This document shows, piece by piece, positions 43,463-53,374 of a stretch of 64,000 nucleotides of DNA. Position 1 is the first letter of the stretch. Each line of letters starts with the position of its first letter. Source of the DNA: Clostridiaceae bacterium (GTDB lineage: Bacteria > Bacillota > Clostridia > Lachnospirales > Lachnospiraceae); assembly GCA_910575795.1 (NCBI GenBank), contig CAJTGE010000027.1:1-64000 (forward strand), given 5' to 3'. A program made the translations under genes and the position numbers. Below the pieces are notes generated by a model, which had not been told where the DNA came from, ran no database searches, and worked only from the letters and a program-made list of their open reading frames with translations.

Positions 43463-44405
43463 ATGAGAAAAATCAGTATAATTATTCCCTGCTATAATGT
43501 GGCATCGTATGTTGACCGATGTATCCGGTCGATCACCGTACAGAGCATGGGGATGGAACACTTAGAGATTATCTGCATTGACGACGCTTCTACTGACGAT
43601 ACATGGGAGCATCTCAAGAAGTGGGAACAGGCTTTCCCTGAGAATGTATTATTGATCCGCCAGAATGTGAACAGACGGCAGGGCGCCGCCAGAAATCTCG
43701 GCCTTCAGTACGCGTCTGCCGACTGGATTGCGTTCGTGGACGCGGATGACTGGCTGGAGCCTGACTGTTTTGAACAAATGTACGCGCCGGTGGGAAGCTA
43801 TGCCTGCGATGTGGTGGTCTGCGGCATAGCGGCTGATAACTCGGAATCTATGGTTTACCTGAAAGAAGAGGAGAAAAGCTGCGGAAACGATCGCTATATC
43901 CTGTCCGACACGCCGGAGAGTAAAAAGAAAATGCTCATCAGCAAGGGATTAAATGTTTTTGCCTGGGCAAAGATCATCCGGAAAAGACTTCTGCTGGAGC
44001 ATCAGCTCTTTTTTCCGGAGGGCCTGGTCTATGAAGACAACTACTGGCATCCATTACTGCATATCTATGCGGATTACATATATGTGATAGGAAAAAAACT
44101 GTATCATTACTTTATGCGCGCTTCGTCTACTGTTCATACCGTCAACACCGATCATCATCTGGACCGAATCACGATACAGATGATGAAATGGGAGGATTAT
44201 GGAAGGCGCGCAGCCGTCCTTCTCACATTACCAATTACAGTTGGAGGTAATCTGTGAGAGGATTCCTGACTATACAATGGATGCTTTTGCAACTGTTTTT
44301 TCAAATTTTTCGGACATTGACAGAGTTTGCTTTGAAGCCCTGCATCATTCTCTGGATCAGGCGGGATTTCAGGCATTTGTAAAGCAGGTCCGGCAGATTG
44401 TATGA
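43463..44405 (+). pseudogene. Family 2 glycosyltransferase, apparently frameshifted near its 3' end
   Basis: The first frame (43463-44257) encodes an N-terminal GT-A domain: IIIPCYNVASYVDRCI, the donor-binding IDDAS and the metal-binding VDADDWLEPDCF (DxD-type). It then shows VYEDNYWHPLL, typical of capsule or teichoic-acid side-chain transferases. It runs into unrelated residues after WEDYGRR and stops. A second frame (44199-44405) continues with a plausible C-terminal helical region (RIPDYTMDAFATVFS onward) and stops normally. A one- or two-base shift or a small deletion around 44200 would explain both. It could still be translated as a 264-residue truncated enzyme. Confidence 0.7.
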
Positions 44406-44498
44406 AAGACAGCGCGCATGCCCCTGCCTTTCAAATTGTCTCACTGTCGTTTTGCCGGAATACAACTGATTCAACGGCCGAAACGGCGGGCTTTTTGC

Positions 44499-46037
44499 TC
44501 ACCGCGGCCGCAGAACCATATCCAGAAGCTCGGCGAGCGGCTCCATGGCGTTTCTCGCCTCCTCGTATGTATTATTCTGCGCCCCGACCTCGATGAGGGC
44601 CGAGCACGGCCGCAGATGCTGATTATAGCGAAGCCCCTTTAAATAGATATTCCTCGTAAAGCCCGGATAGACGGCGTCTGCGCAGAGCTTCATCTGGAAG
44701 CTGAAGGCCAGGTTCTGCGTCCGGTACGGATTCCTTAAATATTCGATCGGGCCGTCCGGCGTCTCGCTGGTGCCGTTAAAAAACATGATGGTAGCCGTCT
44801 TCTTTCCATTTATATCTGTCAGCAGATGCGTGCTCTCCCGCACGCCGTCCCTGTGGATATCGAGCACCACCTGTATGGACGGGTATTTCTGCAAAATAGC
44901 CGTGACGCCCTCCAGCGCATAGCTGTACGCCCGGCTGCGATCGAGCTTCCCGTTTTTCAGATCATAAACCGAGACGTCGTGGTACACCCTGTACCCTTTT
45001 TGCTCCAGAAGCTCGGTCAGATAATTTCCCACCCCCACAATCGTGGCCTGCTTTTTCTGTTCGCTGTAATCCGAAAAATGCTCCTGGGAATGCGTGTGGT
45101 AGATAAGAATCTGCGGCCCGTTCTCCTGCTCCTCCTGCGCATTTACCGGCTTCAGTGAAAAATCCTCTTCCAGAAAATCCTTTGCCCGCATCAGCTCCCG
45201 CCCGGCCGCCGCCGTTGGGTGGACCGTATAAAAATGCTTCATCAGGAAATCATAATCCGCCAGTTGTTCGGACAGATACTCGATTGCTCCCTGAGACTGA
45301 AACAGCTCCTTTCCCGCCACGGTTCCCCCCGCCGCCCGGGCCGCGCTTTCTCCGGCGGACTGTGTTCCCGCCTGATCTGCCGCCCCTCTGTCCGCCGCGC
45401 TTTCTTTGGCGGCTCCCGGCTCATTTTCCTTTGCACCGGGACTTCCCGCGGCATTTTCGGCCCCGGACGTCCTCTCCCGGCCCGCCGCGCCGGCTGCCCC
45501 GTATGCCGGATCGCTCTCCCCTGCCGGGTAATTTTCCGCCAGTAAAACTCCGTTTCCCGTTCCTGTTCCTGCTTCTCTTCCCGCTCCCGCGCCTTCGTCA
45601 GCCAGCAGGGCGCTTCCCTCCAGATCGCGGATCAGGTATTCATATTCCTTTAATAGCGCGGCGCTCTCCAGATATCCATGGTATGAGGGATCGATCTCCC
45701 CGGGCAGGCCCGCGTCCTGTTTTCCCTCCGCATTGCGGTAATAAGGAACCTGCTTTAAGATAAACCGGGCAAGCCAGCCGGAGAATTCCTCATCCGTTCC
45801 ATCCCCGGACTGAGGGGAGCCGTACCACGTTTTCCACAAAAAGAGCGCCGCCTCCCGCTCCCAGGCATCTCCCGCCCCGGCCCGGACATTTGATTTAAAC
45901 ATTAAAAGAAGCGCGCCCGCGCAAAGAAGAAGGAGGCATATAGCGGACAGCCCCGCGCCTCCTCCTCTCCTGCCTCTGTGAAACGCCCTCTCCCATCTCC
46001 AAAAACCGACCGTTCTCATCCTCACCCCGCCTTGCAT
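44499..46037 (-). CDS. spoIIP: Stage II sporulation protein P
   Basis: A 512-residue membrane-anchored amidase/endopeptidase that, with SpoIIM and SpoIID, degrades peptidoglycan during forespore engulfment. N-terminal helix at about 32-50, then a long low-complexity linker (Gly, Ala, Glu; about 150-250) and the amidase-3-like catalytic domain from about 300. The catalytic motifs are ILIYHTHSQEHF, VVLDIHRDG and ALIEVGAQNN. ATG 46037 has AGAGG five bases upstream. It lies 35 bp downstream of gpr, the conserved clostridial pair. Confidence 0.94.
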   Translation of the reverse strand: MQGGVRMRTVGFWRWERAFHRGRRGGGAGLSAICLLLLCAGALLLMFKSNVRAGAGDAWEREAALFLWKTWYGSPQSGDGTDEEFSGWLARFILKQVPYYRNAEGKQDAGLPGEIDPSYHGYLESAALLKEYEYLIRDLEGSALLADEGAGAGREAGTGTGNGVLLAENYPAGESDPAYGAAGAAGRERTSGAENAAGSPGAKENEPGAAKESAADRGAADQAGTQSAGESAARAAGGTVAGKELFQSQGAIEYLSEQLADYDFLMKHFYTVHPTAAAGRELMRAKDFLEEDFSLKPVNAQEEQENGPQILIYHTHSQEHFSDYSEQKKQATIVGVGNYLTELLEQKGYRVYHDVSVYDLKNGKLDRSRAYSYALEGVTAILQKYPSIQVVLDIHRDGVRESTHLLTDINGKKTATIMFFNGTSETPDGPIEYLRNPYRTQNLAFSFQMKLCADAVYPGFTRNIYLKGLRYNQHLRPCSALIEVGAQNNTYEEARNAMEPLAELLDMVLRPR

Positions 46038-46072
46038 AGTTTCCTCTTACTATTCTATGCAAAGACGGCGGT

Positions 46073-47167
46073 TTATAGTAAACGGCTGCCATAAAGCGCC
46101 TGATGGATTCCCTCCGAAACGGTAAAGCTCAGCTCCTTCACCCGCTCGTCAATGTCCTGCGGCGTGACGTACATCGGCCCGAACTCCGGCTCCATAAGCT
46201 CGCGGATCAGCTCGTACTGGCTCTCTGCGTCGAGTTCCTCAATGTATTTCCCATAATTGACCGTGTCTTCTGACATCGAAAGCGTCCGGATCAGCGCGTC
46301 CACGGTCCCGTGGACAATGGCCGCCGCCCCGACTACGGTCGGGATCCCCAGCGCCGCGACGGGAACGCCTATCGTCTCCCGCGTCATGCTGTGGCGGTTA
46401 TTGCCCACGCCGGAGCCCGGGTGGATGCCCGTGTCGGTCAGTTGGATCGTGGAGGCCAGACGGCGCACATTCCGCGCAGCCAGGGCGTCAATAGCCAGTA
46501 CCATATCCGGCCTGGTTTCCCTCACCACTCCTTTCACAATCTCCGCCGTCTCCATCCCGGTCTGGGCCATGACGCCGGGGACGATCCCGCTTAACACCGG
46601 AAGGCCGTTCTTTTCACAGAAATCCCCGCCGTATTCGGTCAGAAAATGGCGCGTCATCTGCAGGTTATCCACCACCCGCGGCCCCAGGGAATCCGGCGTC
46701 ACCTGCATATTGCCAAGTCCCACCACCAGAACAGAAGCCTTTTCCTTCTTCTCCGGGCACATCTTCTCTATCATCATGCGAAGCTGATTTCCCAGCTCCT
46801 TTGACACCTCCTCGTGGTACCCCTCATCCCGCTTCTCCATGTCCGGGACATCCAGAGTCAGGTACGTGCCCATGGGTTTTCCCATCACGCGGGCGCCGTC
46901 CTCATTTAAAATAGATACCTCTGTCATGCGGATGTGGCTGTCCCTGTGATGCCATTCCCTCAGGGAAACCCCCCGGATCTCCCCGCCGTCCCCCGCAAAG
47001 CTTTCCTGTTCCTCCACCGCTAAGTCCGTGCGGACTTCAAACTTCGGCAGCGGCAGCTCCGACTGCGCAAGCCGCCCCCGCCCGCTGTTCCCGCCGCCAT
47101 CCCCGCCCCGCTTTTGGCTGAAACCCTGGCTGTGAGTTTTGCTATGATTTTGGCTGTGACGCTTCAT
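46073..47167 (-). CDS. gpr: Spore germination protease GPR
   Basis: A 364-residue A25-family aspartic-type protease that degrades small acid-soluble proteins at germination. It is made as a zymogen in the forespore. Family landmarks are FEVRTDLAVEEQE after the pro-region, VVGLGNMQVTPDSLGPRVVD and VLAIDALAARNVRRLASTIQLTDTGIHPGSGVGNNR (in shorter pieces; this includes the catalytic Asp region). The pro-region is basic and His/Gly-rich. ATG 47167 follows GGAGGG. First gene of the gpr-spoIIP pair. Confidence 0.95.
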   Translation of the reverse strand: MKRHSQNHSKTHSQGFSQKRGGDGGGNSGRGRLAQSELPLPKFEVRTDLAVEEQESFAGDGGEIRGVSLREWHHRDSHIRMTEVSILNEDGARVMGKPMGTYLTLDVPDMEKRDEGYHEEVSKELGNQLRMMIEKMCPEKKEKASVLVVGLGNMQVTPDSLGPRVVDNLQMTRHFLTEYGGDFCEKNGLPVLSGIVPGVMAQTGMETAEIVKGVVRETRPDMVLAIDALAARNVRRLASTIQLTDTGIHPGSGVGNNRHSMTRETIGVPVAALGIPTVVGAAAIVHGTVDALIRTLSMSEDTVNYGKYIEELDAESQYELIRELMEPEFGPMYVTPQDIDERVKELSFTVSEGIHQALYGSRLL

Positions 47168-47199
47168 ATTTTCCCTCCAGACATTTTTTATACGATCAC

Positions 47200-47228
47200 G
47201 CAACCGCTCAGACAACTCAAACGGTTAC
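47200..47228. repeat. 29-bp hairpin related to the miniature elements
   Basis: GCAACCGCTCAG, loop ACAAC and TCAAACGGTTAC. It has the same length and loop as hairpin I of the 133-bp elements. The flanks show no clear 8-bp duplication. It lies just upstream of gpr. Confidence 0.45.
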
Positions 47229-47419
47229 GCTTATTGTCCGCAGAGAGCGTATATTTTATGAGCGTTCATTTCTAAAAAAATGCCTGCTGGCCATGCCGAC
47301 GGCGCAGACTGCCATTCCGGTTGGGATGAAAACAAGATAAACCGCAGGGCGGAACCGTTTTCCTCCAGAACATACATAGACACCGCAGGCCACGCCTTTA
47401 ATCAGCCTCCATGACAAAT

Positions 47420-47716
47420 TTATCGTTTGCCAGCCGAAAAGACCGCCGCTTCCTTCACCCATTCCATCAGCTCATCATCAATCTCCTCCGTCCCGGAAAC
47501 CAGGACATGGTGGGTCCAACGTCCGGGATATGGCTCAACCACCGCATCTATGCGCGTGGACTCCAAACGGTATCCCAACCCGAAAGTCACAACAATATAA
47601 ACCTCCGGCCGCTCCTTCGCTTTCCGTACCGGAAGGAAAGAAACAAAAGCAAAATTATGTCTGTTAGAAAAAGTAATCTGCGTTTTCTGCACCTTTACCT
47701 TCACACCATCTGCCAC
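47420..47716 (-). CDS. DUF5655 domain protein, possibly 5'-truncated
   Basis: About 98 residues matching the DUF5655 domain: VKVQKTQITFSNRHNFAFVSFLP, TFGLGYRLESTRIDAVVEPYPGRWTHHVL and a C-terminal helix ending KR. The function is unknown. The reading frame remains open and homologous-looking for about 25 codons upstream (LPLYEAFEQKVF) before an in-frame TAG, with no normal start codon, so the natural start appears lost and only the GTG at 47716 remains. It marks the left edge of the degraded, AT-richer region. Confidence 0.6.
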   Translation of the reverse strand: MADGVKVKVQKTQITFSNRHNFAFVSFLPVRKAKERPEVYIVVTFGLGYRLESTRIDAVVEPYPGRWTHHVLVSGTEEIDDELMEWVKEAAVFSAGKR

Positions 47717-47820
47717 GGAAAAAACTTTCTGTTCAAAAGCCTCATACAGAGGCAGCGCTTCCGGCTGCTGGTGGAACGGATGCAGTTCAATCTAATTCAC
47801 CATGGGAGTAATTTTGCTGT

Positions 47821-48048
<228 letters not shown>

Positions 48049-48317
48049 CCTTCAACTGTAAAATGCCCGGTCCCACCATCGGCATTTTTACAGCATTATT
48101 TCATGTGATTTCTTCCATTCGTATAATTCCTTCTCATGACTGCCATTCATTTACCTCATCATATATTTTTTTCACAAAAAAGTACAATGCCGGTTGCTTT
48201 ATGCGCTATAATTAAAACGCATACTAAAATCTCGTTAAAAGGAAGATTATTATTGTATCTTTAAAAAGAAATCAAATACTTTACTGAACCGCTTTCTGAT
48301 GCAGATACGTGCGGAAG

Positions 48318-48913
48318 TCAATCATGGCGAAAAGCAAAAATAAAGAACAGGATCTGTACTAATTTAATGTAGTCGCTTTGTACAGGTCCTGTGTTTATGC
48401 GTATTTCGGCATAATCCAGAACTTCATCGCCGGATAGCTGATCACCACAATAACGGTTACGGCGGGAATCCCAGCCGGTGTCACAGTCCGGCTGATGATA
48501 GATGCGGTTACACTTGCAATTGCGGATCTCTTTTTCCAGACATTTGCAGGTTCGTTTTTTTCGTGCCTGTGCAGCCGTGTAAACAGGCGTACCATCCCCG
48601 GCTTTTACAGAACACTGGACAGCTTGATATTTGCAGCCCTCCAGCTTTGCAATCTGCTCATCGGTCAGCTCGGAGTGTTCAATGTGCCTGCTCACCCGGT
48701 TCAAAAGGGATATGTCCTCAAGCTCAAATCTGTCAAACGTCTGGTACAGCATTTCGTCAATCTCAATATTCTGCTGCTTTCCACGACCATCCTTAAAAGA
48801 GAGGTAATAATGCCCTTGGTTATCGTCAAAGTGTACGGATTATACTTGACCTTTTTTTGGTTTGGATGCATTTCAAGCATTATAATTTCCTTCAAATCAA
48901 TGCTTTTTGACAA
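48318..48913 (-). pseudogene. Remnant of an ICE sigma-like gene fused to a transposase fragment
   Basis: The upstream part (about 48877-48660), after one frameshift, reads KVKYNPYTL then GHYYLSFKDGRGKQQNIEID, FDRFELEDISLLN and RHIEHSEL. This is the pattern of the sigma-70-like regulator carried by Tn916/Tn1549-type elements. It then runs into CNRIYHQPDCDTGWDSRRNRY, which resembles the DDE transposase segment QPDCxxGWDS. Neither part is complete. Its start overlaps the C45 hydrolase stop by 17 bp. Confidence 0.55.
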
Positions 48914-49967
48914 CTGCCTGCCCTCTTATTTTTAAGTCATGCAGTCGGTTGTCCATCACAAATTTCTTTTTTCTTGGGTCGCCCTCTGCACGGTAGACAA
49001 TTAAGCTCTCTAAGTCAAATACGGAACTCCAGGCCGTTTCAAAGTCTGGCTCATTGTCATACTGGCACATAAAGCCATAATCGCCCTTTAAAAGCTGCTT
49101 GGTGGTTTCAATATAATCCTCTTTTATCCGTCCCGAAACAAAACTGTCTATGACAACTTGATACCGTTTATGGGAATCATAATCATCCCCATTTGCATCA
49201 TCGTATGATTTCATTTCTTCAGATGTAAAACTGTTGACAGCACAAATAATTCTTCCATTATCAAAACTTTCTGCATCTCGGATTTTTTTTATGGATGGCG
49301 TACATTCAGCCACTGCCATATCGCCGCTTTTATCTGCAAGCAGAATATTACAGTTAGAAGCGATTGGAAGTTCCATTAATAGGGAAACTGCCTGCTCCGT
49401 ATTATCTGCTTTTTCGAGCAGATACCGCACGATGAAACAGGAATTAAATCCCGCCTGTATCTTATCAAGGCTGGTCATTACAAAAGTCATTGCAGCCGCA
49501 AGCCCATGTTCATTTATTCCCTCCTCCCCGTTAATAAAAGAGGATGTCGTAATATTAAATCTATTTCTGTTCTTCGGGGCATAGATTTCACTTTTGCTCC
49601 CCTCCCGCAGATAAGGCGGCAAGTCATTGTTTCTGCCATATAGGATTCTTCCGCCCTTTGCATATGCGAAAGCAGTGCATCCCCGAACTTCAACGGGAAT
49701 ATTGCTCTCCAAGTTATACATGCAGCATCCCATACATAGCATCCAAGAAGCAAAACGCAGATAATCCGCACCTATGGCGTCGCTCACCCCTCTGATTTCC
49801 TCGCATACCTCTGGGAAATATGTTCTTAATGCCGCTTCGCTCCGTTTCCCATGTTCCAGTTGAACTTCATCCAAATGGAGCGGGAAAGAAACCTGACATT
49901 TTTTGAATATCTTTCCACGCTTCACACCCATTTCATAATGGTCTCCCTTTAACCTTAAATGATACAC
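48897..49967 (-). CDS. C45 family autoproteolytic acyltransferase/hydrolase
   Basis: A 356-residue Ntn-hydrolase of the acyl-CoA:6-aminopenicillanate acyltransferase-like C45 family. The expected autocatalytic cleavage precedes the nucleophile Cys in VRGCTAFAYAKG (about residue 95), followed by GRNNDLP and NEHGLAAAMTF, conserved in the family. Members hydrolyse or transfer acyl groups on amides; the natural substrate here is unknown. It lies three bases after the AraC/GyrI regulator gene, so the two form an operon. Base composition is more AT-rich than the left part of the window. Confidence 0.85.
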   Translation of the reverse strand: MYHLRLKGDHYEMGVKRGKIFKKCQVSFPLHLDEVQLEHGKRSEAALRTYFPEVCEEIRGVSDAIGADYLRFASWMLCMGCCMYNLESNIPVEVRGCTAFAYAKGGRILYGRNNDLPPYLREGSKSEIYAPKNRNRFNITTSSFINGEEGINEHGLAAAMTFVMTSLDKIQAGFNSCFIVRYLLEKADNTEQAVSLLMELPIASNCNILLADKSGDMAVAECTPSIKKIRDAESFDNGRIICAVNSFTSEEMKSYDDANGDDYDSHKRYQVVIDSFVSGRIKEDYIETTKQLLKGDYGFMCQYDNEPDFETAWSSVFDLESLIVYRAEGDPRKKKFVMDNRLHDLKIRGQAVVKKH

Positions 49968-49970
49968 CGT

Positions 49971-50834
49971 TTAATCATCCTCCTTACTGACTGCAATCCA
50001 TACTTCGGAATGTCCGTGTACTGGCTGTCCGCTGCAAATCGGATACACTTCAATATCTGGCAGCTCTGCATATTTATACCCGGAGAACGGCAGCCATTCC
50101 ATATAGAACCGCCTGAACACACTCTGCACATCTTCCTTAAAACGCCCATCATTGTCAAATATTACCCATGTAGCCGCAGGGATTTCCAATCCATACATGC
50201 CCGCAGGGGCAGGGGAATTTGCAGCAACGCCGATGTAGTAATAAATTTCTTTCAGGTTTTTATATACGCTGATTCCTAAAATTCCTCCCGGCTCTCCATT
50301 AGACAGCCCGCATATTTCCAAAAATTGTTTTCCCTGCAATGACGCTTTCCAAAATGCTGGGACAATCCTTAAATTTTCTTCCATATCCGAAGTCAAAGGG
50401 ATACGGATGCCCACAATACGCAGGGGCGGCTTTTCCGCAATGCGATATGTCATAGCGCTTCCTCCTGTGATTTCAATCTTAAACTGAATTGACGGATATG
50501 CTTGCAGGACACTTCCCCCTAGCTTAGCTGCCGTTGGCGTGATGCCATGAACATTCTGAAAAGCCCGATTAAAAGCAGTCGGAGAGGAATATCCATATTT
50601 TAATGCAACGTCTATTACCCTGCTGTCTGCCCGCTGCAATTCAAATGCCGCCTGCGTCATTTTTCGGCGGCGTATGTATTCCGCCAAAGAAACACCCGAA
50701 ACATAGGAAAAAACACGCTGGAAATAATAGGGGGAACAACACGCAATGCGGGCTGCTTCATCATACGATATTTCCTTATCCAGATTATCTTCTATGTAAT
50801 CAATGGCTTTTCCAAGCTTTTTCAACCATTCCAT
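49971..50834 (-). CDS. AraC family regulator with GyrI-like effector domain
   Basis: A 287-residue regulator. It has an N-terminal AraC double HTH (about 8-105; SYDEAARIACCSPYYFQRVFSYVSG and ALKYGYSSPTAFNRAF) followed by a GyrI/SOUL-like ligand-binding domain (about 125-285) ending HGHSEVWIAV. This SoxS-Rob/BmrR-like layout usually senses hydrophobic cations or drugs. It is immediately upstream of the C45 hydrolase, with a 3-bp gap, implying that the hydrolase is its target. AGGAGG precedes the ATG. Confidence 0.9.
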   Translation of the reverse strand: MEWLKKLGKAIDYIEDNLDKEISYDEAARIACCSPYYFQRVFSYVSGVSLAEYIRRRKMTQAAFELQRADSRVIDVALKYGYSSPTAFNRAFQNVHGITPTAAKLGGSVLQAYPSIQFKIEITGGSAMTYRIAEKPPLRIVGIRIPLTSDMEENLRIVPAFWKASLQGKQFLEICGLSNGEPGGILGISVYKNLKEIYYYIGVAANSPAPAGMYGLEIPAATWVIFDNDGRFKEDVQSVFRRFYMEWLPFSGYKYAELPDIEVYPICSGQPVHGHSEVWIAVSKEDD

Positions 50835-50952
50835 CCTTTTACCTCCTTGCCGTTAAGGATAGCTTAATCCGATTTATATTTCCTCTCTTTTTCTGCTATC
50901 TTTTGTAAACACAAGTAATTTCTCACTCCTATCAATCGTTTCTGCCTTTCTG

Positions 50953-52293
50953 TCAAAAATAATTGTACTGTTTTCGATGCCTGCACAGCAGATATATCGT
51001 CAGCATAAGCGTGAGCAGTTCCGCAAGCGGGACTGCAAGCCATACGCCTGTCACCTCTAAAAATCTCGGCAACGCCAAAAGGAACACCGTAATAAATCCA
51101 AACGTCCGCAGGAAAGATATGGCGGCAGACGCTTTCCCATTGGATAATGCCGTAAATAATGCGGATGAAAAAATATTGCATCCAGAGAACATAAAGCTGA
51201 ATGAAAAAATGCTAAATCCATTCTTTGTAATCTCAAAAACATTCCTGTTATTCTCCGCAAATACCTTGGCAATACTTTCCCCGCCAAGCAAAGAAAACAG
51301 AAATACAAATATGGAAATCCCCACTATAAAGCAGGAGCAACTACGGACGGTCTTTTTTAGCTGTTTTACATTCCCGCTCCCATAGTTATAGCTTACGACG
51401 GGGGCTGTACCCATAGAAAAGCCAATATAAAGCGTTGTTAAAAGGAACTGCGAATAGATAAGTACCGTAATCGCAGCTACGCCGTCCTCGCCCAGCAGCT
51501 TCATCATTGTTACATTAAACAGAAATGTCGTTACGGCAGCCGAACACTGGCTTACCATTTCCGACGCGCCATTGGAACAGCTTTTAAGCAAAACAGATGC
51601 GTCCATGTCAGGCTTGCAAAAGTGCAATTCACTTCTTTTCATCAGAAAAAAAATTGTACCGATGATTGACGGTATCATATATCCGATGCCTGTCCCAATA
51701 GCAGCTCCCTTGATTCCCATTTGCAGTAAAATGATAAAGACATAATCAAAAACAATATTGGCAATCCCCGCCAGAACAGCAAGCACTAAGCCTAATGTCG
51801 GTTTCCCCGCCGTCACAAACAGATTCTGATACAGCACCTGCATCATGTTAAAAGCGGCGAAAATGAGCTGTGTCGTCAGATAATCCCTGCAATATGGGAA
51901 CAATATTTCACTTGCACCCAATCCCCAGATAATTTCATCCAAAAAGAAAATCCCTGCCGCTGTAATCAGCAGACCGATAACCGCCCCTGCCACGACAATC
52001 AACGTGAAATTGCTTCGGGCTTCCTCTGTGTTTCCATTCCCCATTTTCTTCGCAACAACCGCACTTCCGCCTGTCGCAAGCATCGTCCCCAGACCGACAA
52101 TCAGATTGATGACGGGGCAGACGATATTGATGGACGACAAAGCGTTCGTGTCTACAAACCGTGCGACGAAAATTGTGTCTACAATGGTGTATAATCCCAT
52201 AAACAGCATCATCACCATGCTTGGGAAAGCAAATCGGATAAGTGATAGGGCGTTAAAGCTCTCTGCCAATGGGTTTTTCTGTGTTTCGCTCAT
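50953..52293 (-). CDS. MATE family efflux transporter
   Basis: A 446-residue transporter with 12 helices in two MATE bundles; the first helix region includes FPSMVMMLFMGLYTIVDTIFVARFV and the fifth segment KMGNGNTEEA. It exports drugs or metabolites using a Na+ or H+ gradient. ATG 52293 is chosen because AAGGAGG lies upstream; it overlaps the AraC-GNAT gene by 41 bp, so translation is coupled. The upstream regulator is therefore its likely activator, and together they look like an inducible efflux unit. Confidence 0.92.
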   Translation of the reverse strand: MSETQKNPLAESFNALSLIRFAFPSMVMMLFMGLYTIVDTIFVARFVDTNALSSINIVCPVINLIVGLGTMLATGGSAVVAKKMGNGNTEEARSNFTLIVVAGAVIGLLITAAGIFFLDEIIWGLGASEILFPYCRDYLTTQLIFAAFNMMQVLYQNLFVTAGKPTLGLVLAVLAGIANIVFDYVFIILLQMGIKGAAIGTGIGYMIPSIIGTIFFLMKRSELHFCKPDMDASVLLKSCSNGASEMVSQCSAAVTTFLFNVTMMKLLGEDGVAAITVLIYSQFLLTTLYIGFSMGTAPVVSYNYGSGNVKQLKKTVRSCSCFIVGISIFVFLFSLLGGESIAKVFAENNRNVFEITKNGFSIFSFSFMFSGCNIFSSALFTALSNGKASAAISFLRTFGFITVFLLALPRFLEVTGVWLAVPLAELLTLMLTIYLLCRHRKQYNYF

Positions 52294-53140
52294 TCCTTGT
52301 TTCCTCCTTGTTCTCTGGAAGAAGCACGAAACGCTGCGTCGGGTAGCCATATTCCACAAGCAGTTCCCGTTCTGCAAATCCAAGACGGCGGTATTCTTCC
52401 CGCCAGCCCGTATCTGCCTTATCGCCTGCACGGTATGTCGTCAAGGTAATCTCTTTCCCGCAAAGCAGTTCCTCTGCCAGCTTATCAATGAACAGCTTTG
52501 TAATGCCGAGATGCCGATACTGCGGATGGACAGCCAGAAAGTCTATGCTGCCTGTGTCGGGCGAAAATCCCATCACGCCAATAGCCATATCGTCATCCCG
52601 TAAAATCAAAGCCTTTTTATCCGCAATATACTGATGCAGATTTGCGGCGTAATCTTCCTTATCCAGACATGGATAGCCGTCAATCGTAAGGCTTACCAGT
52701 TCCATCCAGTCATCCGCATCTTCGGGCGTGGCAAATTTTATATTGTCTTTTGTCAAATCCATTTTTACAAGCTCCTCCTTCAGATAAATTTCCAGCTGTA
52801 ACGGGTAGAAGTTTTCCGTTTCCCGAAATTCCGCAGGGGAAGTCTTATACATCGCCTTAAAAATATCCGTAAATGCCTGCTGGCTTTCATACCCGCTCAT
52901 AAGGGCAATCTCGATAATCGGTTTTGCCGAAAACACCAGAAGTTTTGCCGCTTCTGTAAGCTGCCGCCGTTTTGCGTAGTCGTGGATAGTCAAGCCGGCT
53001 GTCTTTGTAAAAATCCGATGCAGGTGGTATTTGGAATAGTGCAGTGCCGATGCCACCATATCTAAATCCATCTTTTCGTGCAGATGTTCTTCGATATAGC
53101 GGATAGCCTGTGAAACAATTCGTACTGTCTGACCTTGCAT
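52253..53140 (-). CDS. AraC HTH-GNAT acetyltransferase fusion regulator
   Basis: A 295-residue fusion. An N-terminal AraC DNA-binding domain (about 5-105; MDLDMVASALHYSKYHLHRIFTK, in two parts, and IALMSGYESQQAFTDIF) is followed by a GNAT fold (about 130-285) with the acetyl-CoA loop region VHPQYRHLGITKLFIDKL. The acetyltransferase half may sense or modify the same compound that MATE exports. ATG 53140 follows AAAGGAGG. It is the first gene of the unit with MATE. Similar AraC-GNAT proteins exist in Clostridia without known ligands. Confidence 0.88.
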   Translation of the reverse strand: MQGQTVRIVSQAIRYIEEHLHEKMDLDMVASALHYSKYHLHRIFTKTAGLTIHDYAKRRQLTEAAKLLVFSAKPIIEIALMSGYESQQAFTDIFKAMYKTSPAEFRETENFYPLQLEIYLKEELVKMDLTKDNIKFATPEDADDWMELVSLTIDGYPCLDKEDYAANLHQYIADKKALILRDDDMAIGVMGFSPDTGSIDFLAVHPQYRHLGITKLFIDKLAEELLCGKEITLTTYRAGDKADTGWREEYRRLGFAERELLVEYGYPTQRFVLLPENKEETRNERNTEKPIGREL

Positions 53141-53374
53141 TTTGCTCCCTCCTTTCTTCATTCTCGCCCACGCTTTATGGGCATAGAGGCACACCCTTGT
53201 GGTGTTTCCTTTTTTCCGCACTTTTTAAGCATTATGATATGCCTGTGTGGGATTTCAATGAAATATTGTAACACACGGAGTTTTCTATCTTTTCATCATT
53301 CTTGCTATGTTTTTGACAGTTGTTTTCTATCCTTACTATTGCATTTCATTGTGCGCCTTATCATAACACTTAAC

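Noticed and set aside
47256-47462. 68-residue hydrophobic frame upstream of gpr
   Set aside because: It overlaps the DUF5655 gene, has no convincing ribosome-binding site and resembles nothing known; a small membrane protein is possible but unsupported.
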